Origin: Pantoea sp. SOD02
GTDB taxonomy: Bacteria; Pseudomonadota; Gammaproteobacteria; Enterobacterales; Enterobacteriaceae
NCBI RefSeq assembly: GCF_024707505.1
Contig: NZ_CP102604.1
Coordinates: 2,790,001-2,854,000 of the forward strand
Reading direction: 5' to 3'
DNA: 64,000 bases
Translations under genes and position numbers: made by a program
Shown here: positions 10,524 to 22,048 of the stretch, one piece after another
Layout: every line of letters starts with the position of its first letter
Numbering within the stretch: position 1 is the stretch's first letter
The notes under the pieces: generated by a model
Databases searched by the model: none
What the model was told of the DNA's origin: nothing
The model's input: only the letters and a program-made list of their open reading frames with translations

Positions 10524-13243
10524 TGCGCGGCCTCCTGCAGTTTGTCAATTTGCGCACCTGAGAGGAACGGTGGCACACCCGGCATACCGAGCGGTAAACC
10601 AACCTGCCCTGCTTGCAGCGACGCAGAGAAACGTACCGGCAAGCGCAGTGTTTCGCCCGCACAGACCAGCTCAACGGAAGCACCGTTATTGACGCCCAGT
10701 TTCTCAGCATCAGCCGGGTTAATCACCAGCGTGGCTGGCGACATGCGTTTTTGGAAGGTGGTTGAACGCTGAGTCATCTCCTCGCTACCAAACAGCTGAT
10801 AGTAAGGTGCGACGCGCCACTGGCTGCCTTCAACAAAGCTTTCCGGAATCGCGGTAAACCACGGCAGAGAACGATCGCTGGCTTCGAACAGACGCACGCC
10901 AGGATCACCATGACGCAATTTGCCGCCCACTTCAGCCTGGAACTTATTCCATGCTTGCGGTGAGTTCCAGCCAGGCGCCCAGGCAAATGGAATCTGCGAA
11001 CGCGGTGCGCTTGGTTGGTTGTTACCTTCCATGGAGAAGGCAAACATGGTGTCTTTATCTTGCGGCTGACGCGGTTCATGCACGCTGATGTTGGCGCGCA
11101 TCGCAGTACGGCCACTGTTACGGTGCGGTGAACGTGCCAGTTTTTGACCGCGGATACGGAAGCTGGCGTCTGGCGCAGCATCCTTAATGCCTTTCAGCTG
11201 TGGCAGCGCCGCAACGGTGGCATCAATCACGTGATCCAGCTGAGTCCAGTCGATGTGACGGCTCTCAACCGCGCTGTGCAGCGAACGCAACCAGCGCCAG
11301 CTTTCCAGCATCACTACACTGTCATCGTAATAAGCGGGATCGTAAACCTGGAAGAAGCGCTGCGCGCGGCCTTCGTGGTTGATAGAGGTGCCATCGCTCT
11401 CTGCGAAGCTGGCGGTGGAAAGCACCAGACCGGCTTTTTCCAGCGTGGCGGTACGTTGATGATCGACCACAATCACGTTAGCGGTAGTATCCAGCGCTGC
11501 ATCCACGTTGGCTTTAGGTGCATGACGATAGAGATCGTTTTCCAGCACCACCAGCGCATCGGCTTCGCCTTTGCTCAGCTGTTCCAGCGCGCTATCCAGC
11601 GATTGACCGCCCATCAGGCCGAGGCCAAAGCTGTTTGCCGCACCCGCGAGGAAGGTAATACCGACATCGGCACCACGCGCTTTCAGCGCTTTCGCCACAT
11701 TAGCTGCGGCTTCAATCATCGCGATGCTACCGGAATGGGTTCCGGAGATAATCAGCGGTTTTTTCGCACCTGCCAGCGCCTGAACCACTACATCAACCTT
11801 GCCGTTGAGTTTGCTGTCGAAGCCGCTAACTGCCGGCGCGCTTTCATCCAGCGCATTGGCAATCGCGAAGCCGAGACGCGCCTGATCTTCCACCGGAGCG
11901 CGATAGCTCCACGCAGCGATATCATCCAGGCGGGTTTCGTCGACGTTGGTGACGAACAGCGGATGTTTGGCGTGCTGACCGATATTAAGGATGGCCGCGA
12001 TCTGCCAGTCAGCCACTTTCTGCGCCGCTGCCATCTCACGTGCTTTGCCTTTTACTGCCTGACGAACAGACAACGCCACGCGCGCGCCGACCTGAGTCAA
12101 ATCTTCACCCAGCACCAGCACCGCATCGTAGCTTTCAATTTCGCGCAGTGATGGCGTGTAGATGCCGCCGTCCTGCAGGACTTTAAGCATCAGCTCAACG
12201 CGAGCCTGCTCACCTGCTGGCATACCGGTTGAGAAGTTGGCTGCGCCAACCAGCTCACGCAGCGCGAAGTTGCTTTCAATGCTGGCGCGTGGAGAACCGA
12301 TACCGATCACTTTTTTCGCCCGACGCAATACATCCGCCGCCGCATTCACCGCTTGTTCAGCATTCAGGCTGACCCAATCGTTGCCGCGTTGCTGAACGGG
12401 ATGACGTGGACGATCTTTGCGGTTGACGTAGCCGTAACCGAAACGACCGCGATCGCACAGGAAGTAGTGGTTTACGGTGCCGTTGTAACGGTTTTCGATA
12501 CGACGCAATTCACCATAGCGTTCGCCTGGGCTGGTATTACAACCCACGCTGCACTGCTGGCAGATGCTTGGCGCGAACTGCATATCCCATTTTCGGTTAT
12601 AGCGTTCAGAGTGCGTTTTATCGGTAAATACGCCGGTCGGACAGATTTCCACCAGGTTACCGGAGAATTCGCTTTCCAGCGTGCCATCTTCCGGGCGACC
12701 AAAGTAGACGTTGTCGTGAGCGCCATAAACGCCGAGATCTTTGCCGTCAGCATAATCTTTGTAGTAGCGCACACAGCGATAGCAGGCGATACAGCGGTTC
12801 ATTTCATGCGAAATGAACGGACCGAGATCCTGATTCTGGTGGGTGCGTTTGGTGAAGCGATAACGACGGAAACTGTGTCCGGTCATTACCGTCATATCTT
12901 GCAGATGGCAGTTACCACCCTCTTCGCACACCGGGCAGTCGTGCGGATGGTTGGTCATCAGCCATTCCACCACGCTTTCACGAAACTCTTTGGCTTCGCC
13001 ATCGTCGATGGAGATAAAGGTGCCGTCCGACGCTGGTGTCATGCAGGACATGACAAGGCGACCGCGGGTATCTTCGGCATTCTGGAATTGCTTCACCGCG
13101 CACTGGCGGCAGGCCCCTACGCTTCCCAGCGCCGGATGCCAGCAAAAATAAGGAATATCAAGGCCCAGAGAGAGACACGCCTGTAGCAGGTTGTCCGCTC
13201 CGTTCACATCATATTCTTTACCGTCTACATGGATTGTAGCCAT
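10520..13243 (-). CDS. nuoG: NADH-quinone oxidoreductase subunit G (NuoG)
   Basis: 907 residues from the ATG at 13243, which gives the family start [15 protein letters not shown] with GGAAG ten bases upstream; the ATG at 13252 abuts that site too closely. The N-terminus holds a [2Fe-2S] ferredoxin domain (cysteines in [17 protein letters not shown]), then the His/Cys cluster [12 protein letters not shown], a 4Fe-4S pair CIACYRC, and the extra N7 cluster CQQCSVGC near residue 230. The remaining 600 residues are a molybdopterin-oxidoreductase-like fold without cofactor. Largest subunit of the electron-input module. The gene ends overlapping nuoH. Confidence 0.97.
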   Translation of the reverse strand: MATIHVDGKEYDVNGADNLLQACLSLGLDIPYFCWHPALGSVGACRQCAVKQFQNAEDTRGRLVMSCMTPASDGTFISIDDGEAKEFRESVVEWLMTNHPHDCPVCEEGGNCHLQDMTVMTGHSFRRYRFTKRTHQNQDLGPFISHEMNRCIACYRCVRYYKDYADGKDLGVYGAHDNVYFGRPEDGTLESEFSGNLVEICPTGVFTDKTHSERYNRKWDMQFAPSICQQCSVGCNTSPGERYGELRRIENRYNGTVNHYFLCDRGRFGYGYVNRKDRPRHPVQQRGNDWVSLNAEQAVNAAADVLRRAKKVIGIGSPRASIESNFALRELVGAANFSTGMPAGEQARVELMLKVLQDGGIYTPSLREIESYDAVLVLGEDLTQVGARVALSVRQAVKGKAREMAAAQKVADWQIAAILNIGQHAKHPLFVTNVDETRLDDIAAWSYRAPVEDQARLGFAIANALDESAPAVSGFDSKLNGKVDVVVQALAGAKKPLIISGTHSGSIAMIEAAANVAKALKARGADVGITFLAGAANSFGLGLMGGQSLDSALEQLSKGEADALVVLENDLYRHAPKANVDAALDTTANVIVVDHQRTATLEKAGLVLSTASFAESDGTSINHEGRAQRFFQVYDPAYYDDSVVMLESWRWLRSLHSAVESRHIDWTQLDHVIDATVAALPQLKGIKDAAPDASFRIRGQKLARSPHRNSGRTAMRANISVHEPRQPQDKDTMFAFSMEGNNQPSAPRSQIPFAWAPGWNSPQAWNKFQAEVGGKLRHGDPGVRLFEASDRSLPWFTAIPESFVEGSQWRVAPYYQLFGSEEMTQRSTTFQKRMSPATLVINPADAEKLGVNNGASVELVCAGETLRLPVRFSASLQAGQVGLPLGMPGVPPFLSGAQIDKLQEAAQ

Positions 13244-13346
13244 AGTGAACATGCTTCCGTAAGGCTCGCCCTAAGACGAGCGTTAAACATCTAATTCTTT
13301 CCCCACGCCATTTCGGCGTGAGGTGAGTTCCGTGTACGGCGGCTGA

Positions 13347-14693
13347 TTACCAGCGCGCTTTCAGCAGGTTCGGCTGAATACCGCCGATGGCTCGGGTATT
13401 GCCAAACACCTGCGGCGCAATGCCAGCTTCAAACTCTTCACGGAAATATTTAATCGCGCTCTGTAATGGCTCGACGGCGCCCGGTGCGTGGGCACAGAAG
13501 GTTTTCCCTGGACCAAGCTGGCGGCAGAGTTGCTGCAGGGTTTCAATATCACCCGGCTGACCTTTCTTCTGCTCCAGCGCACGCAGGATCTTCACGCTCC
13601 ATGGCAAGCCATCGCGGCACGGCGTACACCAGCCGCAGGACTCGCGCGCAAAGAACTCTTCCAGGTTACGCACCAGCGAAACCATGTTGATTTCGTGATC
13701 GACCGCCATCGCCAGCGCCGTACCTAAACGGCTACCGGCTTTACCAATGCTGGCAAACTCCATCGGCAGATCGAGGTGCTGATCGGTGAGGAAGTCAGTT
13801 CCTGCGCCACCTGGCTGCCAGGCTTTGAATTTCAAGCCATCGCGCATGCCACCGGCGTAATCCTCGAGGATTTCACGCGCGGTGGTACCGAACGGCAATT
13901 CCCAGACGCCAGGATTTTTCACGCGGCCGGAAAAGCCCATCATTTTGGTGCCGGTGTCTTCGCTGGTAGAGATGTTTTTGTACCAGTCAACGCCGTTAAG
14001 GAAGATGGCAGGCACGTTCGACAGCGTTTCCACGTTGTTAACGCAGGTCGGCTTACCCCACACGCCGGCACTGGCCGGGAATGGCGGCTTAGAACGCGGG
14101 TTCGCACGACGCCCTTCCAGCGAGTTGATCAGCGCTGTCTCTTCACCGCAGATATAACGACCCGCGCCGGTGTGGACGATTAGCTCGAAATCAAAACCGG
14201 TGCCGAGAATATTCTTGCCGAGATAGCCCGCTTCGGTGGCTTCCGCAATCGCGCGACGCAAATTGACGGCCGCTTCGATGTACTCACCACGTAAGAAGAT
14301 GTAGCCACGATAAGCTTTCAGCGCGAACGCACTGATCAGCATGCCTTCCACCAACTGGTGCGGCAATTGCTCCATCAGCAAGCGGTCTTTATACGTGCCC
14401 GGCTCCATTTCATCGGCGTTACACAGCAGGTAACGGATGCTCATGGATTCGTCTTTCGGCATCAGGCTCCACTTCAGGCCGGTGTTAAAGCCTGCGCCAC
14501 CACGACCTTTCAGGCCGGAGTCTTTGACCGCCGCGACGATTTCGTCCTGGCTGAAATCTTTCAGCGCTTTTTCTGCGCCGACATACCCGTTTTTACTGCG
14601 ATATTCATCGATCCAAATTGGCTGCTTGTCGTCACGGAGACGCCAGGTCAGCGGATGCGTTTCGGCAGTACGAATGATCTGTTTAATGGTCAT
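13347..14693 (-). CDS. nuoF: NADH-quinone oxidoreductase subunit F (NuoF), NADH/FMN-binding
   Basis: 448 residues, three more than E. coli. It contains the NADH/FMN site [16 protein letters not shown] (about 60-75), the flavin segment [14 protein letters not shown], the glycine-rich [18 protein letters not shown], and the N3 [4Fe-4S] motif ESCGWCTPC near residue 352 with its fourth cysteine in KTFCAHAPG. This subunit takes hydride from NADH and passes electrons to the cluster chain. The ATG overlaps the nuoE stop (ATGA). Confidence 0.98.
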   Translation of the reverse strand: MTIKQIIRTAETHPLTWRLRDDKQPIWIDEYRSKNGYVGAEKALKDFSQDEIVAAVKDSGLKGRGGAGFNTGLKWSLMPKDESMSIRYLLCNADEMEPGTYKDRLLMEQLPHQLVEGMLISAFALKAYRGYIFLRGEYIEAAVNLRRAIAEATEAGYLGKNILGTGFDFELIVHTGAGRYICGEETALINSLEGRRANPRSKPPFPASAGVWGKPTCVNNVETLSNVPAIFLNGVDWYKNISTSEDTGTKMMGFSGRVKNPGVWELPFGTTAREILEDYAGGMRDGLKFKAWQPGGAGTDFLTDQHLDLPMEFASIGKAGSRLGTALAMAVDHEINMVSLVRNLEEFFARESCGWCTPCRDGLPWSVKILRALEQKKGQPGDIETLQQLCRQLGPGKTFCAHAPGAVEPLQSAIKYFREEFEAGIAPQVFGNTRAIGGIQPNLLKARW

Positions 14694-15205
14694 TGATACT
14701 GCTCCAGCAAGTTGGCGATGCCTTCAGGCGTCAGATGAACGTGGGTATCTTCATCCACCATCATCGTCGGCCCTTTATCGCAGTTACCGAGACAGCAGGT
14801 TGGCAGCAGCGTAAAGCGACCATCCGCCGTGGTTTGGCCCGGCTTGATGTTCAGCTTCTGCTCCAGCGCATACTGAATCCCCTGATAACCCGTGATGTGG
14901 CACACCACGCTGTCACAGTAGCGAATGACGTGACGGCCAACCGGCGTGCGGTAGATTTGGCTATAGAAAGTCGCCACACCTTCAACATCACTGGCAGGAA
15001 TACCCAGAACGTCTGCGATGGCGTTAATCGCGCCATCTGGCACCCAACCGCGCTGTTTCTGCACGATCTTCAACGCTTCGATCGAAGCGGCGCGTGCATC
15101 TTCGTAATGGTGTTTCTCGTGCTCGATAGCGTGGTGCTCGGCCTCGCTCAGCACGAAGACCTCTGTAGGGTCGATAGTGTGAATAGCAATTTTTTGATCG
15201 TGCAT
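14690..15205 (-). CDS. nuoE: NADH-quinone oxidoreductase subunit E (NuoE), [2Fe-2S]
   Basis: 171 residues with a thioredoxin-like fold. The N1a cluster ligands are visible as C97 and C102 ([13 protein letters not shown]) and C138 and C142 ([13 protein letters not shown]). It pairs with NuoF in the NADH dehydrogenase tip. Its first about 25 residues are more variable than in E. coli, which accounts for the five extra residues. Two bases separate its ATG from the nuoCD stop codon, consistent with coupled translation. Confidence 0.98.
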   Translation of the reverse strand: MHDQKIAIHTIDPTEVFVLSEAEHHAIEHEKHHYEDARAASIEALKIVQKQRGWVPDGAINAIADVLGIPASDVEGVATFYSQIYRTPVGRHVIRYCDSVVCHITGYQGIQYALEQKLNIKPGQTTADGRFTLLPTCCLGNCDKGPTMMVDEDTHVHLTPEGIANLLEQYQ

Positions 15206-15207
15206 AA

Positions 15208-17007
15208 TTAGCGGTCCACGTCTGACATAACAAAATCGATACTACCGAGGTAAACGATCAAGTCGGATACCAGGCTGCCGCGGATCACCGATGGGATCTG
15301 CTGCAGGTGCGGGAAGCTCGGCGTACGCACGCGGGTGCGATAGCTCATGGTGCTGCCATCGCTGGTCAGGTAGTAACTGTTGATCCCTTTGGTCGCCTCA
15401 ATCATCTGGAAGGATTCGTTGGCCGGCATGATTGGGCCCCACGAAACCTGCAGGAAGTGAGTGATCAGGGTTTCAATGTGCTGCAGCGTGCGCTCTTTCG
15501 GCGGCGGCGTTGTCAGCGGATGATCCGCTTTGAACGGGCCTTCCGGCATGTTGTTCAGGCACTGTTCCAGAATGCGCAGTGACTGCCACATCTCTTCCAT
15601 TTTCAGCTGAACGCGGGTATACGCATCACTGATGCCAGCGCCAACCGGAATCTCGAAATCGAAGTTTTCGTAGCCTGAATACGGACGCCATTTACGCACG
15701 TCAAAATCTAAACCGGTGGCACGCAAACCAGCGCCGGTGGTGCCCCACGCCAGTGCTTCATCCATGTTATACGCCGCAACGCCTTGCGAACGGCCCATCA
15801 ACACGGTATTGCGCAGTGCGGCTTTGTCATACTCTTTCAGACGCTTCGGCATCCAGTCGAGGAAGTCACGCAGCAAACGTTCCCAGCCTTTCGGCAGGTC
15901 ATGCGCTACGCCGCCGATGCGGAACCACGCCGGGTGCATACGGAAACCGGTAATCGCTTCCACCACGTCATAGATTTTCTGACGGTCGGTAAAGGCGAAG
16001 AACACCGGCGTCATCGCGCCGACGTCCTGAATAAAGGTGGAGATATAGAGCAGATGGCTGTTGATGCGGAACAGCTCGGACAGCATCACACGGATCACAT
16101 TGACGCGATCCGGCACGGTAATACCCGCCAGTTTTTCCACCGCCAGCACGTACGGCATTTCATTTACGCAGCCGCCGAGGTACTCGATACGGTCGGTGTA
16201 CGGAATGTAGCTGTGCCAGGATTGGCGCTCGCCCATCTTCTCAGCACCACGATGGTGGTAGCCGACATCGGGAACGCAATCGACGATCTCTTCACCATCC
16301 AACTGCAGAATGATACGGAAAGCACCGTGCGCAGAGGGATGGTTTGGACCGAGGTTGAGGAACATGAAGTCCTCATTGGTGGTACTGCGCTTCATGCCCC
16401 AATCTTCAGGCTTGAAGGTCAGCGCCTCCATCTCCAGATCTTCTTTCTGCTTGGTCAGCTCGAAGGGATCGAACTCGGTGGCGCGCGCCGGATAATCTTT
16501 ACGCAGCGGATGTCCTTCCCACGTCTGCGGCATCATGATGCGCGTCAGGTGCGGGTGACCATTGAAAGTGATGCCAAACATCTCCCAGGTTTCGCGCTCA
16601 TACCAGTTGGCGTTGGCGAAAATTTTGGTGATGGTTGGCACATTCAGATCGTTTTCAGATAAAGCGACCTTGAGCATGATGTCGCGGTTGCGTTCAATTG
16701 AAAGCAGATGATAGAAAACGGAAAAATCCGCGGCGGGCAAACCGGCGCGGTTAGTGCGTAAGCGCTCATCAAAACCGTGCAAGTCATAAAGCATGACATA
16801 CGGCTTTGGCAGCTTGCGCAGGAATTCAACGATTTCTAATAGCTGTTCACGCTTTACCCAGACAACCGGAATCCCGGTGCGGGTAGCCTGAACGGTAAAG
16901 GCATCCGGCCCAAAACGGTTACGCAGCTCGCCGACCACTGGGTCATCCAGGTGATCGCGGGTTTGCCATGAAGGCTGTGCGAGATCTTGCGTGGTTAAAT
17001 CAGTCAT
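15208..17007 (-). CDS. nuoC: NADH-quinone oxidoreductase subunit C/D fusion (NuoCD)
   Basis: 599 residues, a single reading frame joining NuoC (about 1-190, 30-kDa subunit block [19 protein letters not shown]) and NuoD (about 205-599, 49-kDa subunit). The NuoD part shows [19 protein letters not shown], which lines the quinone pocket, and the C-terminal [11 protein letters not shown]. The fusion is the normal enterobacterial arrangement, not an oddity. It forms the quinone-reducing module with NuoB. 116 bases separate it from nuoB. Confidence 0.98.
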   Translation of the reverse strand: MTDLTTQDLAQPSWQTRDHLDDPVVGELRNRFGPDAFTVQATRTGIPVVWVKREQLLEIVEFLRKLPKPYVMLYDLHGFDERLRTNRAGLPAADFSVFYHLLSIERNRDIMLKVALSENDLNVPTITKIFANANWYERETWEMFGITFNGHPHLTRIMMPQTWEGHPLRKDYPARATEFDPFELTKQKEDLEMEALTFKPEDWGMKRSTTNEDFMFLNLGPNHPSAHGAFRIILQLDGEEIVDCVPDVGYHHRGAEKMGERQSWHSYIPYTDRIEYLGGCVNEMPYVLAVEKLAGITVPDRVNVIRVMLSELFRINSHLLYISTFIQDVGAMTPVFFAFTDRQKIYDVVEAITGFRMHPAWFRIGGVAHDLPKGWERLLRDFLDWMPKRLKEYDKAALRNTVLMGRSQGVAAYNMDEALAWGTTGAGLRATGLDFDVRKWRPYSGYENFDFEIPVGAGISDAYTRVQLKMEEMWQSLRILEQCLNNMPEGPFKADHPLTTPPPKERTLQHIETLITHFLQVSWGPIMPANESFQMIEATKGINSYYLTSDGSTMSYRTRVRTPSFPHLQQIPSVIRGSLVSDLIVYLGSIDFVMSDVDR

Positions 17008-17123
17008 ACGTTACTCACCATTCCGGCCTGTAATCAGGCGCTCAAAAGAAGGCGTCAGGATGGCGGCGCACATTAAATTGTGATGTTCTGCTGTGGCCGT
17101 GGCTCCATCCGTGTACGGGAAGC

Positions 17124-17804
17124 TTAAACTTCGTCTGGCGATCTCAGGTTGGTGACGGCAATACGCTCGCCACGCTTTCTTTCACGCTCTGGCTGCATGT
17201 TGGCGCGATAAACACCCTGGTCACCCACCACCCACGACAGTGGACGGCGCTCTTTGCCAATCGACTCACGCAGCAGCAGCAACGCCTGCATATACGCTTC
17301 TGGACGCGGCGGGCAGCCAGGAATGTAAACGTCAACCGGCAGGAATTTATCCACGCCCTGCACCACCGAGTAGATGTCGTACATGCCACCCGAGTTAGCG
17401 CAAGCGCCCATGGAAATCACCCATTTCGGCTCCAGCATTTGGTCATATAAACGCTGAATAACCGGCGCCATTTTGGTAAATGGCGTACCGGCGATCACCA
17501 TGAAGTCAGCCTGACGTGGCGAGGCGCGCATTACTTCGGCACCAAAACGTGCCACGTCATGCACTGCGGTGAAGGATGTGGTCATTTCCACGTAGCAACA
17601 GGAAAGGCCGAAGTTATACGGCCAGAGAGAGTTTTTACGACCCCAGTTCACCATGTCATGCAGGGCATGCTCGAGCTTGCCCATATAGACGCTGCGGTGA
17701 ACGTGCTGTTCCAGCGGATCGGTAACCGTTTCCTGTTTCTGCAGAGGATAACGATCGTTATCGCCGCCCCCGTTCGGGTCTACGCGTGTCAGCGTGTAGT
17801 CCAT
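17124..17804 (-). CDS. nuoB: NADH-quinone oxidoreductase subunit B (NuoB), cluster N2
   Basis: 226 residues, six longer than E. coli because of an N-terminal [13 protein letters not shown] stretch. The N2 [4Fe-4S] ligands are adjacent C69-C70 (GLSCCYVEM), C135 ([10 protein letters not shown]) and C164 ([10 protein letters not shown]). N2 is the last cluster before quinone. Fifteen bases follow nuoA. Confidence 0.98.
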   Translation of the reverse strand: MDYTLTRVDPNGGGDNDRYPLQKQETVTDPLEQHVHRSVYMGKLEHALHDMVNWGRKNSLWPYNFGLSCCYVEMTTSFTAVHDVARFGAEVMRASPRQADFMVIAGTPFTKMAPVIQRLYDQMLEPKWVISMGACANSGGMYDIYSVVQGVDKFLPVDVYIPGCPPRPEAYMQALLLLRESIGKERRPLSWVVGDQGVYRANMQPERERKRGERIAVTNLRSPDEV

Positions 17805-17819
17805 CTTATTGCCTCGCTT

Positions 17820-18263
17820 TTACTGCTTATGAGGGTTGGTGTGGCTGTGACTGACCGGGACAGATTTGACCACTACGCGACGACGCGCAGGAGCCCAATC
17901 CAGCGCACCGATGCGCACCAGATAAACCAGGCCTGCCAAGAGCACCAAAATGAAAATTGCGGCTTCGACAAAGCCGACCCAACCGCTTTCGCGAATGGAC
18001 GTCGACCATGCGTATAAATAGAGGGCTTCGACGTCAAATATGACGAAGAACATCGCAACCAGATAGAATTTTGCAGAGAGGCGAATATGAGTGTCACCAA
18101 CCGACTCAATACCCGATTCGAACGGAGTGTCCTTGTGTCGCGCACGCGCACGACCACCTAACAACCAGCCACCGGTCAACATAAAGGCACACAGGCCGAA
18201 TGCGATAACGATAAAAACAATAAATGCCCAGTGATGAGCGATCACTTCTGTAGTTGTCGACAT
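17820..18263 (-). CDS. nuoA: NADH-quinone oxidoreductase subunit A (NuoA)
   Basis: 147 residues and three membrane helices. The loop between helices 1 and 2 carries the conserved [21 protein letters not shown] (about 47-67), part of the quinone-channel entrance. First gene of the 13-gene operon, so the promoter lies in the 557 bases upstream of it. Confidence 0.98.
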   Translation of the reverse strand: MSTTTEVIAHHWAFIVFIVIAFGLCAFMLTGGWLLGGRARARHKDTPFESGIESVGDTHIRLSAKFYLVAMFFVIFDVEALYLYAWSTSIRESGWVGFVEAAIFILVLLAGLVYLVRIGALDWAPARRRVVVKSVPVSHSHTNPHKQ

Positions 18264-18820
18264 ACTCTTTGCTTACTCATCAAAAGTGGTGATGGCATCC
18301 TGCTCTGTTGCAGCAAACACACCACATCGATTCAAGGGAAGGATAAAAAACCTTATAAATTTTGCTGTCATTAGCAATAAAGCAGCAATTTTATAGGGGT
18401 TTTTACTCCTTTCTATAACCTTTTGTCAACTTTGACAAAAGTATCCAAACATTATTTTACAGCTGCATCATATTATTAACATTCAACCCTCGAAGCGCCA
18501 GCTAAATCGCTTCAGTTTGTGAGGTTAATTTTAGTGTAGCGGGTATTCACATGCGTGGATCGTGCATTTAACAATCATATTTTGACAGGTCTCGCCCGAG
18601 ATTCCCCCCCCTTATCAGGGGTATTTTTTTGATCTAAAGCACATAACTGGGTTTTATGCTGCAAAAAACAGCGGAGTGGACGAACAAATGCCCTGGTAAA
18701 GTTGGCACGAATTGATAAAACCATTCCAAAATGGATAAAAATGGAACACGTTTCATTTTTAAAAATGAGATCGAAATAAAGTCGAGGGAATTACATTTAA
18801 AGCGGCAAGTAAAATGGCAT
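18264..18820 (-). promoter_or_regulatory. Long nuo upstream region with a 22-bp perfect inverted repeat
   Basis: AT-rich non-coding stretch between nuoA and the lrhA terminator; no ORF here looks like a gene. The nuo promoter must lie here. The clearest signal is CTTTTGTCAA / TTGACAAAAG (18420-18441), arms of ten bases around a two-base centre, about 160 bases upstream of nuoA. Also visible are a C8 run (18604-18611) followed by GGGG and a T7 run, and an FNR-like half site TTGAT near 18629. In E. coli this region is controlled by ArcA, NarL, FNR and LrhA-type regulators; site assignments here are inference. Confidence 0.5.
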
Positions 18821-18865
18821 AAAAAAAGCCTTAGCCGGTAATTACCACGCTAAGGCCCATTTTTA
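18821..18865. terminator. Terminator of lrhA (possibly bidirectional)
   Basis: GCCTTAGC (18828-18835) pairs with GCTAAGGC (18849-18856), with a nested GGTAA/TTACC stem inside. On the minus strand it ends in U7, fitting lrhA; a shorter T-run on the + strand may allow stopping of leftward-upstream read-through as well. Confidence 0.85.
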
Positions 18866-18923
18866 TACGTTTTAACAATTAACCGGTATTCCATTTGCGA
18901 GGAATTACCAGCAACTGTAACCC

Positions 18924-19847
18924 TTACTCTTCGTCATCCAGCAGCAAAGTACCGTCTGGATTAGCGCTCAGATTGTAAGGATCATTGGTAGACTGCATGG
19001 CATTGAAGATGGCCAACGCCAGTTCGTTATCGCTGTCTGGATTACGGCACAGCAGATATTGGGTATCCGGCAGCACTGGCAAACCTTCTGCAGCGCCCAT
19101 CACCCGCAATTCTGGGCTCATCATCTCGACTGGACGCGCTGTCACACCCAAGCCCGCTTTAACCGCCGCACGAACGGCAGCCAGCGTAGAAGCAACATAC
19201 GAGATGCGCCACGGAATGCCAGCTTCGTTGAGGTGATCAATCGCCATATCGCGATACGGGCTTGGCTCATCCAGCAGGACCAAAGGAATGGCTTCCCCGC
19301 GCTGGAAGATATAATCTGCCGCGCAGTACCACAACGTTGGCGAAGTACGCAGTACCTGATGAGTAAAGTTTCCTGGGCTGGACGTCGTCACAACCAGATC
19401 GACTTCACCTTGATTAAGCATTTCCATCATGAACGGGTTGCGCTTAACACGCACATCAATGGCCAGCTTCGGATAGACCGACGTTACGCGGTTAAGCAGG
19501 AACGGCAGAATGGTATCTGAGGTATCATCTGAAGCGCCAATGGTCAGAACGCCCTGGATGTTGCTGTACATTAAAGAGGTGCAAGCTTCGTCATTAAAAC
19601 GAAGGATTTTCCTGGCGTAACCCAGCAGTTGAATGCCATGCTCCGTCAGCAATTTATTACGTCCATGTCTGGCAAACAGCTCTTTACCTACCAATTGTTC
19701 CAGACGTTGCATCTGCTGGCTCACTGCTGACTGCGTTCTGCACACGGCGGCAGCGGCTGCTGCAAAAGTGTTCAGATCGGCAACGGCAACAAATGTACGC
19801 AGCAGATCGAGGTCGAGATTCAGTATCGGACGATTTGCATTAGTCAT
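18924..19847 (-). CDS. lrhA: LysR-family regulator LrhA (HexA/PecT-type)
   Basis: 307 residues. The N-terminal winged helix-turn-helix (about 10-70: [20 protein letters not shown], then [20 protein letters not shown]) is almost identical to E. coli LrhA; the effector domain (about 95-290) is more divergent, and the C-terminus ends in an acidic LLLDDEE. LrhA represses flagellar and fimbrial genes in E. coli, and its orthologues HexA/PecT/LrhA in plant-associated relatives control motility, exopolysaccharide and virulence. It is placed between nuo and alaA, as in E. coli, with an unusually long 968-base gap on its 5' side. Confidence 0.96.
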   Translation of the reverse strand: MTNANRPILNLDLDLLRTFVAVADLNTFAAAAAAVCRTQSAVSQQMQRLEQLVGKELFARHGRNKLLTEHGIQLLGYARKILRFNDEACTSLMYSNIQGVLTIGASDDTSDTILPFLLNRVTSVYPKLAIDVRVKRNPFMMEMLNQGEVDLVVTTSSPGNFTHQVLRTSPTLWYCAADYIFQRGEAIPLVLLDEPSPYRDMAIDHLNEAGIPWRISYVASTLAAVRAAVKAGLGVTARPVEMMSPELRVMGAAEGLPVLPDTQYLLCRNPDSDNELALAIFNAMQSTNDPYNLSANPDGTLLLDDEE

Positions 19848-20815
19848 GTTTTTTCTTCACTTATAAGATTTTTTAAAACTACTACCCTGGTGTATTACCC
19901 GACTTATCAAAGAGATAAGAGGCAATGGTGCTTAATGACAGCCCTGTGTGGAGCTGCCATGAAAAAATTTTGTCAGGCGGATGCCGACGATCGCACCACT
20001 CTGAGATCAGAGCAGCGTCGTCATTATAGACAGCAGAACTTCTGGGCCGAAAACGTATGTCGTACAGGTGCTGGAAGCTGCGTAGTTGTCTATGTATCCC
20101 GCGTAAAGTCCATGCGGGTTAAAAAGAAATAACATCATGTTATGTAGATGCGAAGCGATAAAGTGCATCAAATAATAAATTATACTTAATCATTTTTACG
20201 TTATAAATGGAAATGTTTTTGTTCAAAACATCGCAATTTTTGACCAAAAGCCTTTCCGCACAGATCCTGCCATAACGCTGCTCTTTTTTTAAGCCCCCCA
20301 GGTTCTGAATCTTGAGCATCAGCGTTAAAGTGACAGTGCAAATGCTATTTTAAGACTGTTTTACACGATATTAGGTCCGTTACTGACGCTTAATCTCGCC
20401 CTTGATAAGTGAATAAGAATGCACTTCATTTTAAGACGCCAGCCAGAGCTTAATCATTGCCAGACATTTTTTCGCCATCTAACAAGAATCACTTAACTAT
20501 TTCGTTAGGTCGCTATTCTTTTTTTGCGCCAATAGTGACTGAAAAATTTCTGAATAGTCTTCTGTGGCGATGGAAGAAGGCATTTACACGTCAACGCCAC
20601 CTTACCAGTTTTTAATCTCACTTTTTTTCGAATTAGTGGATTAATGAACCAGATTAATCGATTTTCAATGACTTTTACGCCATATGGCGAGAGAAAAAAT
20701 GGCAAACGCGCCAAAACCAAGCGCTACCCTTCTTTTGTTAAGGTGAGAAGAGTAAATTGGGCAAGTTTGATTTTTGGTGGCAGGTTAAAGGACTCTGCCC
20801 GTAAAGGCGGTAAAA
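19848..20815. other. 968-base non-coding gap between divergent lrhA and alaA
   Basis: AT-rich, with only short ORFs that look random. E. coli also has a long gap here, and its lrhA mRNA has a long regulated leader, so the left half is probably the lrhA 5' UTR. I see small inverted repeats (CTCTGA/TCAGAG at 20000-20013; CCCGC/GCGGG at about 20099-20119) and, just before alaA, GGCAG/CTGCC arms around 20780-20800. No terminator-like element is present in the middle, so I cannot place a separate small RNA. Confidence 0.5.
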
Positions 20816-22033
20816 ATGAATTTTCAAATTGATAAATCCGGCAAGCTGGAAAATGTCTGTTATGACATCCGTGGGCCGGTACTGAAAGAAGCTAAACGTC
20901 TCGAAGAAGAAGGCAACAAAGTTCTCAAGCTGAACATCGGCAACCCTGCCCCATTCGGTTTTGAAGCACCTGATGAAATCCTGGTGGATGTCATTCGCAA
21001 TCTGCCGAGCTCGCAAGGTTATTGCGACTCGAAAGGGCTGTATTCAGCGCGTAAAGCGATCATGCAGCATTACCAGGCGCGTGATATGCGCGATGTCACT
21101 GTCGAAGACATCTATATTGGTAACGGCGTATCTGAACTGATTGTGCAAGCGATGCAGGCATTGCTCAACAGCGGCGATGAAATGCTGGTGCCTGCGCCGG
21201 ATTATCCGCTATGGACCGCCGCGGTTTCGCTGTCGAGCGGCAAAGCAGTGCATTATCTGTGTGATGAATCAGCGGGTTGGTTCCCTGACCTGGATGACAT
21301 TCGTAGCAAGATCACCCCGCGTACGCGTGGCATTGTCATTATTAACCCGAATAACCCGACCGGCGCGGTTTACAGCAAAGAGTTGTTACTTGAGATTGTT
21401 GAAATTGCGCGCCAGCACAATCTGATTATTTTCGCCGATGAAATCTACGACAAGATTCTTTACGACGAAGCACAACATCATTCAATTGCTGCGCTGGCTC
21501 CCGATCTGCTGACCGTGACCTTTAACGGCTTGTCGAAAACCTATCGCGTGGCGGGCTTCCGTCAGGGCTGGATGGTTTTGAACGGTCCGAAGAAACACGC
21601 GAAAGGTTATATTGAAGGGCTGGAAATGCTGGCGTCGATGCGCCTGTGTGCCAACGTTCCGGCACAACATGCAATTCAGACCGCACTGGGTGGATATCAA
21701 AGTATTAGCGAATTTATCGCGCCTGGCGGGCGTTTGTATGAACAACGCCAGCGTGCGTGGGAATTAATTAATGATATTCCTGGCGTCAGCTGTGTGAAGC
21801 CGCAAGGTGCGCTGTACATGTTCCCGCGTATTGATGCCAAGAAGTTCAACATCTTTGATGATCAGAAGATGGTGCTGGATTTCCTGTTGCAAGAGAAAGT
21901 GCTGTTGGTTCAGGGCACCGCGTTCAACTGGCCGTGGCCAGATCACGTGCGCATTGTTACGCTGCCGCGAGTGGACGATTTGGAAATGGCCGTCAGCAAG
22001 TTTGGTCGTTTCTTACAAGGGTATCGCCAGTAA
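20816..22033 (+). CDS. alaA: Alanine transaminase AlaA
   Basis: 405 residues, E. coli length. A fold-type I PLP enzyme with NPNNPTGAVYS (about 178-188), the cofactor aspartate in IIFADEIYDKI (Asp208), and the Schiff-base lysine K241 in NGLSKTYRVAGFRQGW. It makes alanine from pyruvate and glutamate. The N-terminus MNFQIDKSGK differs from E. coli, but from LENVCYDIRGP on it is nearly identical. The start at 20816 follows GGCGG at short spacing. It is followed after 70 bases by yfbR on the same strand. Confidence 0.97.
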   Translation: MNFQIDKSGKLENVCYDIRGPVLKEAKRLEEEGNKVLKLNIGNPAPFGFEAPDEILVDVIRNLPSSQGYCDSKGLYSARKAIMQHYQARDMRDVTVEDIYIGNGVSELIVQAMQALLNSGDEMLVPAPDYPLWTAAVSLSSGKAVHYLCDESAGWFPDLDDIRSKITPRTRGIVIINPNNPTGAVYSKELLLEIVEIARQHNLIIFADEIYDKILYDEAQHHSIAALAPDLLTVTFNGLSKTYRVAGFRQGWMVLNGPKKHAKGYIEGLEMLASMRLCANVPAQHAIQTALGGYQSISEFIAPGGRLYEQRQRAWELINDIPGVSCVKPQGALYMFPRIDAKKFNIFDDQKMVLDFLLQEKVLLVQGTAFNWPWPDHVRIVTLPRVDDLEMAVSKFGRFLQGYRQ

Positions 22034-22048
22034 ATTGTGACGCGTATA

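Noticed and set aside
11144..12151. 335-codon ORF on the + strand
   Set aside because: Lies wholly antisense to nuoG, which has intact Fe-S motifs in its own frame; a shadow of its codon bias.
15208..17007. Fusion of nuoC and nuoD
   Set aside because: Real, but it is the normal enterobacterial gene structure and not novel.
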